64,000 nucleotides of DNA from Pseudomonadota bacterium (GTDB lineage: Bacteria; Myxococcota_A; UBA796; CAJQPC01), in assembly GCA_024228935.1 (NCBI GenBank), contig JAAESX010000090.1, forward strand, positions 1 through 64,000. The letters run 5' to 3'. The notes beneath the pieces are model-generated. The model was not told the DNA's origin, made no database searches, and saw only the letters and a program-made list of their open reading frames with translations. A program made the translations under genes and the position numbers. Of this stretch, positions 27,113 through 36,096 are shown in pieces. Position 1 is the stretch's first letter, and the number at the start of each line of letters is the position of its first letter.

Positions 27113-30100
27113 ATGGCACGAACCTTCGTCGATCGGGGCGGGACCTTCACGGACGTCGTGGTCGTCGAGGACGACGGCCGCGCACGGATCCGCAAGGTGC
27201 CCAGCGACGAGGCGGTCATCAGCGAGCTGGCCGAGGGCGCGCTCGTGTTCGGCACGACGGTCGCCACCAACGCGCTCCTCGAGCGGACCGGCGTTCCCAC
27301 GCTCCTCGTCGTCACCCAGGGCTTCGCCGACCTGGTCCGCATCGGGGACATGACCCGGCCCGAGCTGTTCGACCCCGATGCCCGCTGGCCAGATCCCCTG
27401 TGCGAGCGCGTCGTCGAGGTCCCGGGGCGCATCGCCGCCGACGGGTCCGAGGTGGAGCCGCTGGTGCTCCAGGACATCGACCTGACCGGCGTCGAGGCGG
27501 TCGCCGTCGTCCTGGTGAACAGCCACGTGAACCCGGCGCACGAGGAGGCCGTCGCTGCATCGCTCGACGGCGTGCACGTCACGCTGGGCCACCGCACCTC
27601 GCCCGAGGTCGGGTACCTGGCCCGCATCGAGACGGCGCTCGTGGACGCGGCCATCACGCCGGTTCTGCACGCCGCGATGGAGCGAGATCGGATCCCCTCC
27701 GACGCGCTCGCGATGCGCTCGGACGGGGGCTTGTCGCCGGCGCCCGAGTTCCGCGCACCCGACGCCGTATTGAGCGGTCCAGCCGGCGGCGTGCTGGCGG
27801 TCGCGGCGGTCGCTCGACAGGCGGGCTTCGAGCGCGCGGTGGGGCTCGACATGGGCGGGACCTCGACGGACGTGTGCCGGGTGGACGGGGTGCTGCCACG
27901 CCGCGAGGGCGATGTCCGGGTCGCTGGTGTCCGGCTGCGGCGCCCCATGCTCGAGGTCGAGACCATCGCGGCGGGCGGCGGTTCCGTGCTTCGCAGCGAC
28001 GGCCGCTCCTTGTTCGTCGGACCCGAGAGCGCCGGAGCCGATCCCGGGCCCCAGGCACGCGGCCGCGGTGGACCGCCGACGCTGACCGACGCTGCGCTCC
28101 TGGCTGGCCTCGTGAGGACTGATGCGTTCTCTCCGCCGCTCGATCCTGCGCTGGTCCGGCTCCCCGCGGATCCGGAGGCCTTCCTCGACGTCGCCCGCGA
28201 AGCGATGGCCCAGGCGGTCCGACGGATCGCCACAGCCCGCGGCGTCGATCTCGCTGACCACGCGCTGGTCTCGTACGGAGGAGCGGCAGGGCAGCACGCC
28301 TGTCGCGTCGCCGAGAAGCTCGGCGTCGACACGGTGCTCGTCCACCCGTGCGCGTCGGTGCTGTCGGCCTGGGGCCAGTCACTGGCCCGGCGCGAGGCGG
28401 CGGACGTCCGCTCGGTCTGGGGGGCGGACTGGTCCGCGGTCGAGTCCGCGTGGACCGAGCTTGAAGAGTCCCTTCCCGTGCTGGGCGACGTGCTGCGCAC
28501 GGTCGAGCTGCGTCACGTGGGAACCGACGCCGGCATCGAGGTCGTCGGCGCGACCGAGGCCGATGCGCGCGCGGCCTTCCACGCGGCCCATGCCAGTCGG
28601 TACGGGTTCACCCGCGACGAGCCCGTGGAGCTTGTGAACGCCCGCGTCCGCGTGCTCGCCGCGCGCCCGGCAGCGCCGACCGTCCAGGCCGACCCGTTCG
28701 GGCTCGGAGATGGCGAACGAGCCGGTCCTGCCGTGCTGTTCTCCCCGACGACCGCCGTCCACGTGCCGCCCGGCTGGGTCGCCCGTCGGGCAGACGGGCT
28801 GCTCCGCATCGAGCGCACGCAGCCTCGGGTCCCGGTCCAGGCGACCGAGAGGACGCCCGAGGGTGTGGCGTTGTGGGGCGCTCGCTTCATGGCGGTCGCC
28901 GAGCAGTCCGGCGAGGTGCTTCGGCGGCTGGCCCGGTCCGTGAACATCCGTGAGCGGCGGGACTTCTCGTGCGCGGTGTTCGACGGTCGGGGGCGGTTGG
29001 TCGCGAACGCGCCGCACATCCCCGTCCACCTGGGCGCGATGGGTGAGACGGTTCGGGACCTTCTCCGACGCCATCCGGACCCACCCCATGGGCAGGCCTG
29101 GCTGACCAACGACCCGGCCGCGGGCGGCTCGCACCTGCCGGACCTGACGGTGGTGACGTGCGTACGCGCCGGCTCCGAGCGGTTCTTCGTCGCGAACCGC
29201 GGACACCACGTGGACGTGGGCGGGCTCACGCCCGGCTCGATGCCGCCGCACTCGACCACCCTCGCCGACGAGGGCTTCGTCGTCCGTCACGTCCCGCTGC
29301 TCGATGACGCCGGCGGCCTGGTCTGGCCCGAGCTCGCCTGCCGCCAGCCGGACACCGTGCGTGCGGACCTGGCGGCCCAGGTCGCCGCCAACACCCATGC
29401 GGCCAACGCGCTGCTCGAGCTCGGCGCGCCGGAGGTCCTCACGGCGTGGATGGTGCACCTGCACGAGGTGGCTCGCGAGGCGGTTCGAGACCTCGCCCCC
29501 AAGCTCCGCGCCGGCCGGGCCGAGGACCGGGTCGATGGCGTCCCGCTCGTGGTACGGGTCGACGAGGCCCTGCGCATCGACTTCTCGGGCACCGGTGGCC
29601 CACACCCCGGCAACCGGAACGCGCCTCCGGCCGTCGTGACCGCTGCCGTCCTGTACGTGCTTCGCTGCCTCGCCGGTACCGATCTGCCGCTGAACGAGGG
29701 AGCCCGCGTCCCGGTCCTCCTCCCCGAGCGCTCGATCCTGACGCCGCACCCCGACGCCGCCGTCGTCGGGGGCAACGTGGAGACCAGTCAGCGCCTGGTC
29801 GATCTGCTGTTCCGGGCGCTCGGTGAGCGCGCAGCCTCCCAGGGCACGATGAACAACCTCACGCTCGGCGGTGACGGCTGGTCGCTGTACGAGACGATCG
29901 GTGGCGGCGGCGGCGCCTCGGCGGCCGGTCCGGGAGCCAGCGGTCGGCAGTGCCACATGACGAACACCCGGGCCACGGACCCCGAGGTCCTGGAGGCACG
30001 CCTGCCCGTCCGCGTGCGTCGCTTCGCGTACCGCGCCGACAGCGGAGGGTCGGGTCGGCACCGCGGAGGCGATGGCCTGGTCCGGGAGCTGGAGGTCCTT

Positions 30101-30313
30101 GCGCCGGCCACCGCTGCACTGCTGCGTTCCAGCCGCACGCAGGGTCCCCTCGGGCTCGATGGCGGGGAGCCGGGGGCCCCGGGCGAGGACTCGATTGTGC
30201 AGGCGGGAACACGCTTGTCGTGGGATGGCCGGCCGGCGGCGCTCGAAGCGGGCGACCGGGTCTGCGTGAAGACGCCTGGAGGTGGCGGTCACGGGCGCAC
30301 GATGACGGACTGA
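27113..30313 (+). CDS. Fused hydantoinase/5-oxoprolinase (HyuA-HyuB)
   Basis: A 1066-aa protein. Residues 1 to about 580 form the HyuA/ATPase half (FVDRGGTFTDVVVV phosphate loop, VGLDMGGTSTDVCRVDG, ETIAAGGGS). From about 585 to the end is the HyuB half (FMAVAEQSGEVLRRLARSVNIRERRDFSCAVFD, HVDVGGLTPGSMP, NLTLGG). The A-B fusion is the arrangement of ATP-dependent 5-oxoprolinase, which opens 5-oxoproline to glutamate; hydantoin or acetone-type substrates are alternatives. It is somewhat shorter than typical oxoprolinases (about 1200-1290 aa). Alone, without other hydantoin genes. Confidence 0.85.
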   Translation: MARTFVDRGGTFTDVVVVEDDGRARIRKVPSDEAVISELAEGALVFGTTVATNALLERTGVPTLLVVTQGFADLVRIGDMTRPELFDPDARWPDPLCERVVEVPGRIAADGSEVEPLVLQDIDLTGVEAVAVVLVNSHVNPAHEEAVAASLDGVHVTLGHRTSPEVGYLARIETALVDAAITPVLHAAMERDRIPSDALAMRSDGGLSPAPEFRAPDAVLSGPAGGVLAVAAVARQAGFERAVGLDMGGTSTDVCRVDGVLPRREGDVRVAGVRLRRPMLEVETIAAGGGSVLRSDGRSLFVGPESAGADPGPQARGRGGPPTLTDAALLAGLVRTDAFSPPLDPALVRLPADPEAFLDVAREAMAQAVRRIATARGVDLADHALVSYGGAAGQHACRVAEKLGVDTVLVHPCASVLSAWGQSLARREAADVRSVWGADWSAVESAWTELEESLPVLGDVLRTVELRHVGTDAGIEVVGATEADARAAFHAAHASRYGFTRDEPVELVNARVRVLAARPAAPTVQADPFGLGDGERAGPAVLFSPTTAVHVPPGWVARRADGLLRIERTQPRVPVQATERTPEGVALWGARFMAVAEQSGEVLRRLARSVNIRERRDFSCAVFDGRGRLVANAPHIPVHLGAMGETVRDLLRRHPDPPHGQAWLTNDPAAGGSHLPDLTVVTCVRAGSERFFVANRGHHVDVGGLTPGSMPPHSTTLADEGFVVRHVPLLDDAGGLVWPELACRQPDTVRADLAAQVAANTHAANALLELGAPEVLTAWMVHLHEVAREAVRDLAPKLRAGRAEDRVDGVPLVVRVDEALRIDFSGTGGPHPGNRNAPPAVVTAAVLYVLRCLAGTDLPLNEGARVPVLLPERSILTPHPDAAVVGGNVETSQRLVDLLFRALGERAASQGTMNNLTLGGDGWSLYETIGGGGGASAAGPGASGRQCHMTNTRATDPEVLEARLPVRVRRFAYRADSGGSGRHRGGDGLVRELEVLAPATAALLRSSRTQGPLGLDGGEPGAPGEDSIVQAGTRLSWDGRPAALEAGDRVCVKTPGGGGHGRTMTD

Positions 30314-30361
30314 GACGGCTATGGTGCGTGTCGACCAGCACCCCTTGATGACGGAGCGCTC

Positions 30362-31774
30362 GTGCGTGTCCTCCTGATCAATCCCGCCATGAACCTCGAG
30401 AAGCTCGGCCGCTTTGCTGGCCTGCTCGAGCCCATGCCTCCGACCGGACTCGCGTACATCGCCGGTAGCCTCGAGGCCCACGGGGCCGACGTCCGCTGCC
30501 TCGACATGTTCGCGGACAAGCTCTCGGCCCAGGACATCGTGGACAAGGCGGAGCGCTTCGGCCCCGAGCTCATCGGAATGACCGTGCTGACCCCCTCGGC
30601 CCCCGTCTGCGAGGAACTCACGGCGCGCCTCAAGGCCCGCCTCCCCGACGTGAAGATCGTCTGGGGTGGCGTGCACGCCGACGTCTTCGCCGAGGAGGTC
30701 TGTCGGGATCTGGGCGTCGACTTCGCCGTCCACTACGACGGCGAGATCACCGCGTGTGAGCTCGTCGACGCCATCGCGGACAACGAGACCGACTACTCGC
30801 ACATCGACGGGCTGACCTGGCGCACCGAAGACGGCGGCACGGTCACGAACAAGGCCCGCGCGCTGAACCAGGACCTGGACTCGCTGCCCTACCCGGCGTG
30901 GCACCTGCTGCCGTACCACAAGTACGGGCTCCTGCCCTTCGCCGACATCGCCAAGCCCATCCTGACGATGGCGGCGAGTCGCGGCTGTCCGTACCGCTGC
31001 GACTACTGCTCACTCATCCACACCGGCGGCAAGACCTACCGGCGTCGCGACCCCATCAAGGTCGCCGACGAGTACGAGTACATGGTCGAGCGCTACGGCG
31101 TGAAGCAGATCGGCTTCGTCGACCCGATCTTCCCGCTCGTGAAGAAGGACCTGAAGCCGTTCTGCGACGAGCTCGTCAAGCGTGGCCTCAACAAGAAGTG
31201 TGTCTGGCTCTCGGAGACGCGGGCCGATCGGCTCGACGCCGACACGTGCCAGACCATGTACGACGGTGGCTGCCGTCGCGTGCTGATGGGCATCGAGTCG
31301 GGGAGCGACATGCTCCTGGGCAACGTGAACAAGACGCTCACGACGGAGAAGATCCGCGAGGGCGTGGACAACGCTCGGAACGCCGGCATCCAGACCGTCG
31401 GGCTCTTCATGATCGGGCTCCCGGGTGAGACGCCCGAGCTGACCAAGGAGACGATCGAGTTCGCGGTCGACCTGGACCTGGACTTCGCCAAGTTCGCCAT
31501 CACGGTGCCGTTCCCGGGCAGCAAGCTGTTCGAGGACCGCTGGCAGAAGACCCTGCATCGGGACGACTGGGAGAACTACACGACGTTCAACCCGGACCCC
31601 GACCGGCTCATCTACCACCCGCACAACTACGACCCCGAAGAGCTCATCAAGATGCAGAGCTACGCGCTTCGGCGGTTCTACATGCGGCCCGCGCAGATCA
31701 AGAAGCAGTTCCTGGAGCTCCGCACCATCAAGCCGAAGCAGCTGCTGTACGGCCTGTACGGGATGGCGCTCTGA
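30362..31774 (+). CDS. B12-binding-domain radical SAM protein
   Basis: A 470-aa protein. Residues 1-150 form a Rossmann-like B12-binding domain (VLLINPAM, MPPTGLAYIAGSLEAHGADV, VWGGVHADVF) without the DxHxxG cobalt-ligand motif. The radical SAM core has C209-x3-C213-x2-C216 (CPYRCDYC) and downstream GFVDPIFP, MGIESGSD and IGLPGET. Typical reactions of this class are methyl transfer to carbon or cyclisations in natural-product, tRNA or lipid pathways; no substrate can be assigned. GGAG Shine-Dalgarno before the GTG start. No obvious partner genes. Confidence 0.85.
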   Translation: MRVLLINPAMNLEKLGRFAGLLEPMPPTGLAYIAGSLEAHGADVRCLDMFADKLSAQDIVDKAERFGPELIGMTVLTPSAPVCEELTARLKARLPDVKIVWGGVHADVFAEEVCRDLGVDFAVHYDGEITACELVDAIADNETDYSHIDGLTWRTEDGGTVTNKARALNQDLDSLPYPAWHLLPYHKYGLLPFADIAKPILTMAASRGCPYRCDYCSLIHTGGKTYRRRDPIKVADEYEYMVERYGVKQIGFVDPIFPLVKKDLKPFCDELVKRGLNKKCVWLSETRADRLDADTCQTMYDGGCRRVLMGIESGSDMLLGNVNKTLTTEKIREGVDNARNAGIQTVGLFMIGLPGETPELTKETIEFAVDLDLDFAKFAITVPFPGSKLFEDRWQKTLHRDDWENYTTFNPDPDRLIYHPHNYDPEELIKMQSYALRRFYMRPAQIKKQFLELRTIKPKQLLYGLYGMAL

Positions 31775-31808
31775 GCAGGCCCCGCCGGGCGACGTAGTGG
31801 TTTTGCCG

Positions 31809-31814
31809 TAGCAT
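31809..31814 (+). promoter_or_regulatory. -10 box TAGCAT before lipoprotein gene
   Basis: TAGCAT ends exactly six bases before the GTG start at 31821; no Shine-Dalgarno is present, so the mRNA may be leaderless. Confidence 0.45.
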
Positions 31815-31820
31815 GTCGGC

Positions 31821-32468
31821 GTGCTGCTCCTGAGCCTGGCCTGTTCCGCTTCGCATGGCGTCCGACCCGTCGGGCAGGGCAACCACGCCGTGGAGGTCAG
31901 CGTCGGCGGCCCGGTCGCGCGGCTCGGCGGCAAGCCCATCCCCATCCCGCTCTCGACGGTGGGTTGGCGGTACGGTGTTCACGACCGCAGCGACGTGCAC
32001 CTGCGGCTGCAGCCGACGGCCGCGGCGCTCGGCATCTGGGCCGGAGACGTCGGCGCCAGCTGGATGCTCCTCGACCAGGAGGGACGGCGCCCGGCGGTCG
32101 TCACCGAGGGGAGCCTGCTCGTGTCGGGCAACGCGGCCGGGTTCCGGACGTGGGGCGAGCTCGAGACCCTGGCCAGCTGGGAGCTCGGTGAGAAGCGGCA
32201 TCTCGTCTACGGCGGCGCCGACCTGCTCCTGCAGCCCGCTCGCGCGAACACCGACTACCTGCCCACCCGGCGGGTCCTGGCCGGCCCGGTCCTCGGGGCG
32301 CGCTGGATGGCCGGCGAGCGCCTCGGCATCGCGACGGCCGTGACGTGGTGGGAGCCCTGGACGGACTCCGAGGCGCTGACCGCCTACTACTACTCGCCGG
32401 GCCAGCAGGGCGCCGTGAGCCTGGAGCTCGGACTCCACGTCGTGCTCCCACAGCGAGGTGGGAAGTGA
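31821..32468 (+). CDS. Lipoprotein of unknown function (215 aa)
   Basis: Starts MLLLSLACSASH, an ultra-short lipobox signal. The mature part has strand-like segments with aromatic ends (STVGWRYGVHDRSDVHLRLQP, RRVLAGPVLGARWM) that suggest a small outer-membrane barrel or beta-sandwich. No family recognised. It overlaps the alpha/beta hydrolase gene by four bases. Confidence 0.6.
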   Translation: MLLLSLACSASHGVRPVGQGNHAVEVSVGGPVARLGGKPIPIPLSTVGWRYGVHDRSDVHLRLQPTAAALGIWAGDVGASWMLLDQEGRRPAVVTEGSLLVSGNAAGFRTWGELETLASWELGEKRHLVYGGADLLLQPARANTDYLPTRRVLAGPVLGARWMAGERLGIATAVTWWEPWTDSEALTAYYYSPGQQGAVSLELGLHVVLPQRGGK

Positions 32469-33280
32469 TCCTGCTGCTCGGCTGCGCCACGATGGACGGC
32501 TTCTTCTTCGACCCCACGCCGCTCGATGCCTATGAGCTCGGCGGCGACGTCATCCCGCCAGAGCTGGTCGAGCTGGTCGAGTTCGAGTCCACGGACGGCA
32601 CGCTGTTGTACGGGGCCTGGGCGCGTCAGCCCGAGCCCGAGCTGGACGAGGATCCCGCACCGACGCTGATGCACCACCACGGGAACAAGGGGAACCTCGA
32701 CTTCCACTGGGAGCGCGTCGAGCTCTACTGGTCGTACGGCTACGACGTCTTCATCTACGACTACCGCGGGTACGGGCTGTCCCAGGGCACGCCGACCCAC
32801 GACAACGCCATCGGCGACGGCATCGCCGCGACCGAGCTGGTCCTGGAGACCGCCGAGCTGGAGTCCCGCGAGCTGTTCGTCCATGGCACCTCGCTCGGGG
32901 GCTATGTCTCGGTGAACAGCGCTGGAGCGTTCCCCCCGGCCGCGCTCGTGACCGAGGACCTGTTCAGCTCGGCCGAGAACCTGGCCGAGACCAACACCGG
33001 GCTGGCGCTTCGCGGCGGCTACCTGTTCGAGGGCGAGTGGGACGCGATGGCGGCCGCCGGTCGCCTGGACGACGTGCCGTTGCTGGTGGTCCACGGCGAC
33101 GCCGACACCTACATCCGGCCCGAGCACGCGAGGTGGCTCTACGACGCCGCCGTCGATCCGAAGGCGCTCTGGCTGGTCCCAGGGGGTAACCACGGCCCCG
33201 CCGCGGACTCGCCTCGGCACTACGAGATCCTCCCGGACGAGTACCGGGACCGCATCAGCGAGTGGCTCAGCTCCCCTTGA
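32465..33280 (+). CDS. Alpha/beta hydrolase lipoprotein
   Basis: A 271-aa protein starting MILLLGCATMDG (minimal lipobox, Cys7). Hydrolase core: HHHGNKGNLDFHW (oxyanion-loop region), YDYRGYGLSQG, the nucleophile elbow HGTSLGG (S143), then the acid in VVHGDADTYI and the His in GGNHGP. It resembles BEM46/ABHD13-type serine hydrolases; the substrate is unknown. GTG start overlapping the previous stop. The last 14 bases overlap the convergent histidine kinase gene. Confidence 0.82.
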   Translation: MILLLGCATMDGFFFDPTPLDAYELGGDVIPPELVELVEFESTDGTLLYGAWARQPEPELDEDPAPTLMHHHGNKGNLDFHWERVELYWSYGYDVFIYDYRGYGLSQGTPTHDNAIGDGIAATELVLETAELESRELFVHGTSLGGYVSVNSAGAFPPAALVTEDLFSSAENLAETNTGLALRGGYLFEGEWDAMAAAGRLDDVPLLVVHGDADTYIRPEHARWLYDAAVDPKALWLVPGGNHGPAADSPRHYEILPDEYRDRISEWLSSP

Positions 33281-34733
33281 GCTCGTCCAGGAGCGTCCGC
33301 AGGACGCCCAGGTCGAAGGGCTTCTCCAAGAGCCTGGACCCGGCGTCCACGAGGGCCTTCTGGTGAGGCTCGGCGGGGGAGCCGCCCGTCATGAAGATGG
33401 TGCTCTTCAAGAGCTGCGGGTGTCGCTCGCGCAGGATCTCGTAGAAGTCCTGGCCGTTCAGCCCCGGCATCATCACGTCGCACAGCACGGCGTCGACGGG
33501 CGAACTCCGCAGGACCTCGAGCGCGGAGTTCACGGACTCCACGGTGATGACGTCGGCCATCCGTGAGAGCGCGCGGCGCATGGTCGCGAGCACGAGCGGC
33601 TCGTCGTCGATGACCAGCAGCGTCATCCGGATGTCCTGCGCCTCGGGCAGTGGCGTGGGCTCGACGTCGAGGAACGCGTTCCGGTCGTGCATGGGCAGCT
33701 GGACGCGCAGGATGGTGTTGCCGTCGGAATCGGGCACGACGCCGATCGTCCCGCTGAGGCGGCCCACGATCCGCCGGCAGATGGCGAGCCCGAGCCCCGT
33801 GCCCTCGCCTCGCTTCTTGGTCGTGACGAAGGGCTCGAACACGCGCTCGTGCTCGTCCTTCGGGATGCCTGTGCCGTTGTCCTGGATGTCGACCAGGACG
33901 TGCTGTCCAGCCCGTCGGGCCCGGATGCTGATGACGGCGTCCTCGGTCTCCTTGGTCGCGTGCGCAGCGTTCACGAGCAGGTTGGTGAAGACCTGGGCCA
34001 GGTGGGTGTGGTTTCCGAGCACGGCCGGGACCGGCGCGAGGGCCTTCTTCAGGCGCGCGTGGTGCCGGAACTGCGGCGCGGCCATCGTGATAGCCGTCTC
34101 GAGGACCTCGGCCAGGTTCACCGGCTCGAGCGTGCCCTCGTCCGAGCGGCTGAAGTTCAGCAGATCCTGGATGACGCCGCGGATGCGCTCGCCGCCGTGC
34201 CGCGCATCGGCCAGCGCCGCGCGCAGCTCGGTCAGCTGCTCGACCAGGTCGGGGATGTCCCCGTTGCCGGCTCGCTCCTGCAGGAGTCGGGCGTCGCCAG
34301 CGGCCACCGCCAGGTTGCCGAGCAGGTAGGTGAGCGGCTGCTTCACCTCGTGTCCGATGCCGGCGGCCAGCGTGCCCATCGAGGCCAGGCGCTCGGTCTC
34401 GATCAGGGCGTCGGTGACCGGCTGCGGGATGAACCACGCGATCATCGCGTCTTGGTTCCCGGAACGGCGTGCCTCGACCGGGACCTCGATGACGCGGCCG
34501 TGGCGGATCAGCCGAGCGACGAAGCTGGCGCGGCCCTCGGTCTGGACCCGGTCGAAGAGCCTGGTGTGGTCTTCCAGCTGGAAGCCCGGGTTCCGGTCCG
34601 AGACGTGGGCCAGAGCTCCGTACAGGTCGAGCGCCGCGGGCGTCGCCAGCAGCACAGCGCCTTGCCGATCGATCAGCCAGGCCGGGTGCGGCGAGGCGTG
34701 CAGGAGATCGGTGAGCGTCCCATGGGTCGGCAT
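33267..34733 (-). CDS. Hybrid sensor histidine kinase (PAS-HisKA-HATPase-REC)
   Basis: A 488-aa cytosolic protein. Order: PAS-like sensor (about 8-105), HisKA with phospho-acceptor H128 (AAGIGHEVKQPL), HATPase with N-box VFTNLLVNAAHA and G-boxes DNGTGIP and GTGLGLAI, then a receiver domain (about 370-488) with D419 in LCDVMMPG. There are no membrane helices, so the signal is probably cytoplasmic. No separate response regulator is adjacent. TAGAGT ends six bases before the ATG and there is no Shine-Dalgarno. Confidence 0.92.
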   Translation of the reverse strand: MPTHGTLTDLLHASPHPAWLIDRQGAVLLATPAALDLYGALAHVSDRNPGFQLEDHTRLFDRVQTEGRASFVARLIRHGRVIEVPVEARRSGNQDAMIAWFIPQPVTDALIETERLASMGTLAAGIGHEVKQPLTYLLGNLAVAAGDARLLQERAGNGDIPDLVEQLTELRAALADARHGGERIRGVIQDLLNFSRSDEGTLEPVNLAEVLETAITMAAPQFRHHARLKKALAPVPAVLGNHTHLAQVFTNLLVNAAHATKETEDAVISIRARRAGQHVLVDIQDNGTGIPKDEHERVFEPFVTTKKRGEGTGLGLAICRRIVGRLSGTIGVVPDSDGNTILRVQLPMHDRNAFLDVEPTPLPEAQDIRMTLLVIDDEPLVLATMRRALSRMADVITVESVNSALEVLRSSPVDAVLCDVMMPGLNGQDFYEILRERHPQLLKSTIFMTGGSPAEPHQKALVDAGSRLLEKPFDLGVLRTLLDELKGS

Positions 34734-34739
34734 GGACCC

Positions 34740-34745
34740 ACTCTA
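34740..34745 (-). promoter_or_regulatory. -10 box TAGAGT of the histidine kinase gene
   Basis: TAGAGT followed by six bases and the ATG at 34733; leaderless-type arrangement. Confidence 0.45.
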
Positions 34746-35408
34746 TCGCTGGTCCGGCTCTCCCCAGTCTTCCCGGCGCCAGCCGCGGGCGCTGGCGATG
34801 CGGCGAAGGCGAGGGTCGGGGTGGATGACGACCGGGTGGCCGACCACGTCGAGCACCGACAGGTCCGAGGTCGAGTCGGTGTAGAAGTGGCAGTCGCCCA
34901 GGTCTGCGCCTGCGGCTGCCGCCAGCCGGGAAGCGTGCGCGAGCTTGCCCTGGCCGAAGCAGAGATCGCCTTCCGGCAGCCCGGTGAACACACCGTCTCG
35001 GACCTGGAAGCGGTTGCACAGGATGTCGTCGAGGCCGAGCTGCTCCTGCGCTTTCTCACTCATGTAGTTGGACGAGGACGTCAGGAGCACCAGCCGGTCG
35101 CCGGCGCGACGGTGTCTCTCCAGCGCCGCAAGCCCGCCTGGGCGGTAGAGGTGGGCCACCTCGCGGTCGTAGAACCGGTGGGTGCGGTCGCGGACGGTGG
35201 CCTCGTCGTCGCCCTCGAGGGTCTTCACCGCCTCGAGCAGCGCGTATTCCATCTCGGCCATCCCGAGCTGGTAGCGCAGGATCCAGCTGGCGGCGCGCAG
35301 GGCCATCCACGGGGAGATGAAGCCGTCCCGGAGCTCGGACCGGACCCACATCGAGCCGGAGTTCCTGCTCAGCAGCGTGAGATCGAGGTCGAAGAAGGCG
35401 ATGGCCAT
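34743..35408 (-). CDS. HAD-superfamily phosphatase (SerB-like subfamily IB)
   Basis: A 221-aa protein with motif I FFDLDLTLL (D7 nucleophile, D9 acid/base), motif II LLTSSSNY, a Lys in QGKLAHASRL and motif III FYTDSTSDLSVLD. Subfamily IB members include phosphoserine phosphatase and lipid or sugar phosphatases; the substrate is not evident. It ends ten bases before the histidine kinase start. TAACCC lies six bases before the ATG, divergent from CysH. Confidence 0.85.
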   Translation of the reverse strand: MAIAFFDLDLTLLSRNSGSMWVRSELRDGFISPWMALRAASWILRYQLGMAEMEYALLEAVKTLEGDDEATVRDRTHRFYDREVAHLYRPGGLAALERHRRAGDRLVLLTSSSNYMSEKAQEQLGLDDILCNRFQVRDGVFTGLPEGDLCFGQGKLAHASRLAAAAGADLGDCHFYTDSTSDLSVLDVVGHPVVIHPDPRLRRIASARGWRREDWGEPDQR

Positions 35409-35430
35409 TTCGGAGGGTTAGCCCGGCTCT

Positions 35431-36096
35431 GTGACGCTGACGCGCCAATCCCTCGACGACCCGCGAGCCATCCTCCACTGGGCGATGGACACCTGGGGGG
35501 ACCGCCTGGCCTTCACGACCGGCCTCGGCGCGGGGGGCATCTGCCTGCTGCACATGGCGCGGCAGAAGTCGGCTCGGGTGACGTGCGCGTTCTTGGACAC
35601 GGGCTTCCACTTCCCCGACACGCTGGACTACCTCGACGAGATCCAGGACGTGCTCGACGTGCGCATCCAGAGCGTGCACCCCCAGCCGTATGGACCCACG
35701 TGGCGCGAGGACCGGCTGGCCTGTTGCGACCATCGCAAGGTGGCACCGCTCGAGAGCGCGCTCGCCGGCAAGGACGCCTGGGTGAACGCCCGCCGCGCCG
35801 ACCAGGGCGGGATGCGCGCCTCGATCCCGTTCGTCGAGCGCCAGGAGGGGGGCTTCATGAAGGTCAACCCGCTGGCGAGGAAGGACCGGGCCTGGGTCGA
35901 TGCCTACCTGGCGAAGCACGCGATCCCGACGCACCCGCTCCTGAGCAAGGGCTACGGGTCGCTGGGCTGCGAGCCGTGCACCCGGAAGCTGAAGCCGGGC
36001 GAGGACGAGCGGGCCGGACGGCTGTTCGCGGGCGGCAAGACCGAGTGCGGGATCCACACTCGTCTCACGGTCGATCGGGGTGACGGGAAGCGGTAG
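35431..36096 (+). CDS. cysH: Phosphoadenylyl/adenylyl-sulfate reductase
   Basis: A 221-aa enzyme reducing APS or PAPS to sulfite in assimilation. FLDTGFHFPDTLDYLDE is the nucleotide-binding region. The double Cys ACCDHRK and the pair GCEPCTR match the ligands of the [4Fe-4S] cluster of the APS-reducing type, and the catalytic Cys is in the terminal ECGIHT. With cystathionine genes at 14-17 kb the cell has parts of sulfate assimilation and reverse transsulfuration. TAGCCC lies six bases before the GTG start; no Shine-Dalgarno. The 3' end overlaps the convergent monooxygenase gene by 32 bases. Confidence 0.9.
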   Translation: MTLTRQSLDDPRAILHWAMDTWGDRLAFTTGLGAGGICLLHMARQKSARVTCAFLDTGFHFPDTLDYLDEIQDVLDVRIQSVHPQPYGPTWREDRLACCDHRKVAPLESALAGKDAWVNARRADQGGMRASIPFVERQEGGFMKVNPLARKDRAWVDAYLAKHAIPTHPLLSKGYGSLGCEPCTRKLKPGEDERAGRLFAGGKTECGIHTRLTVDRGDGKR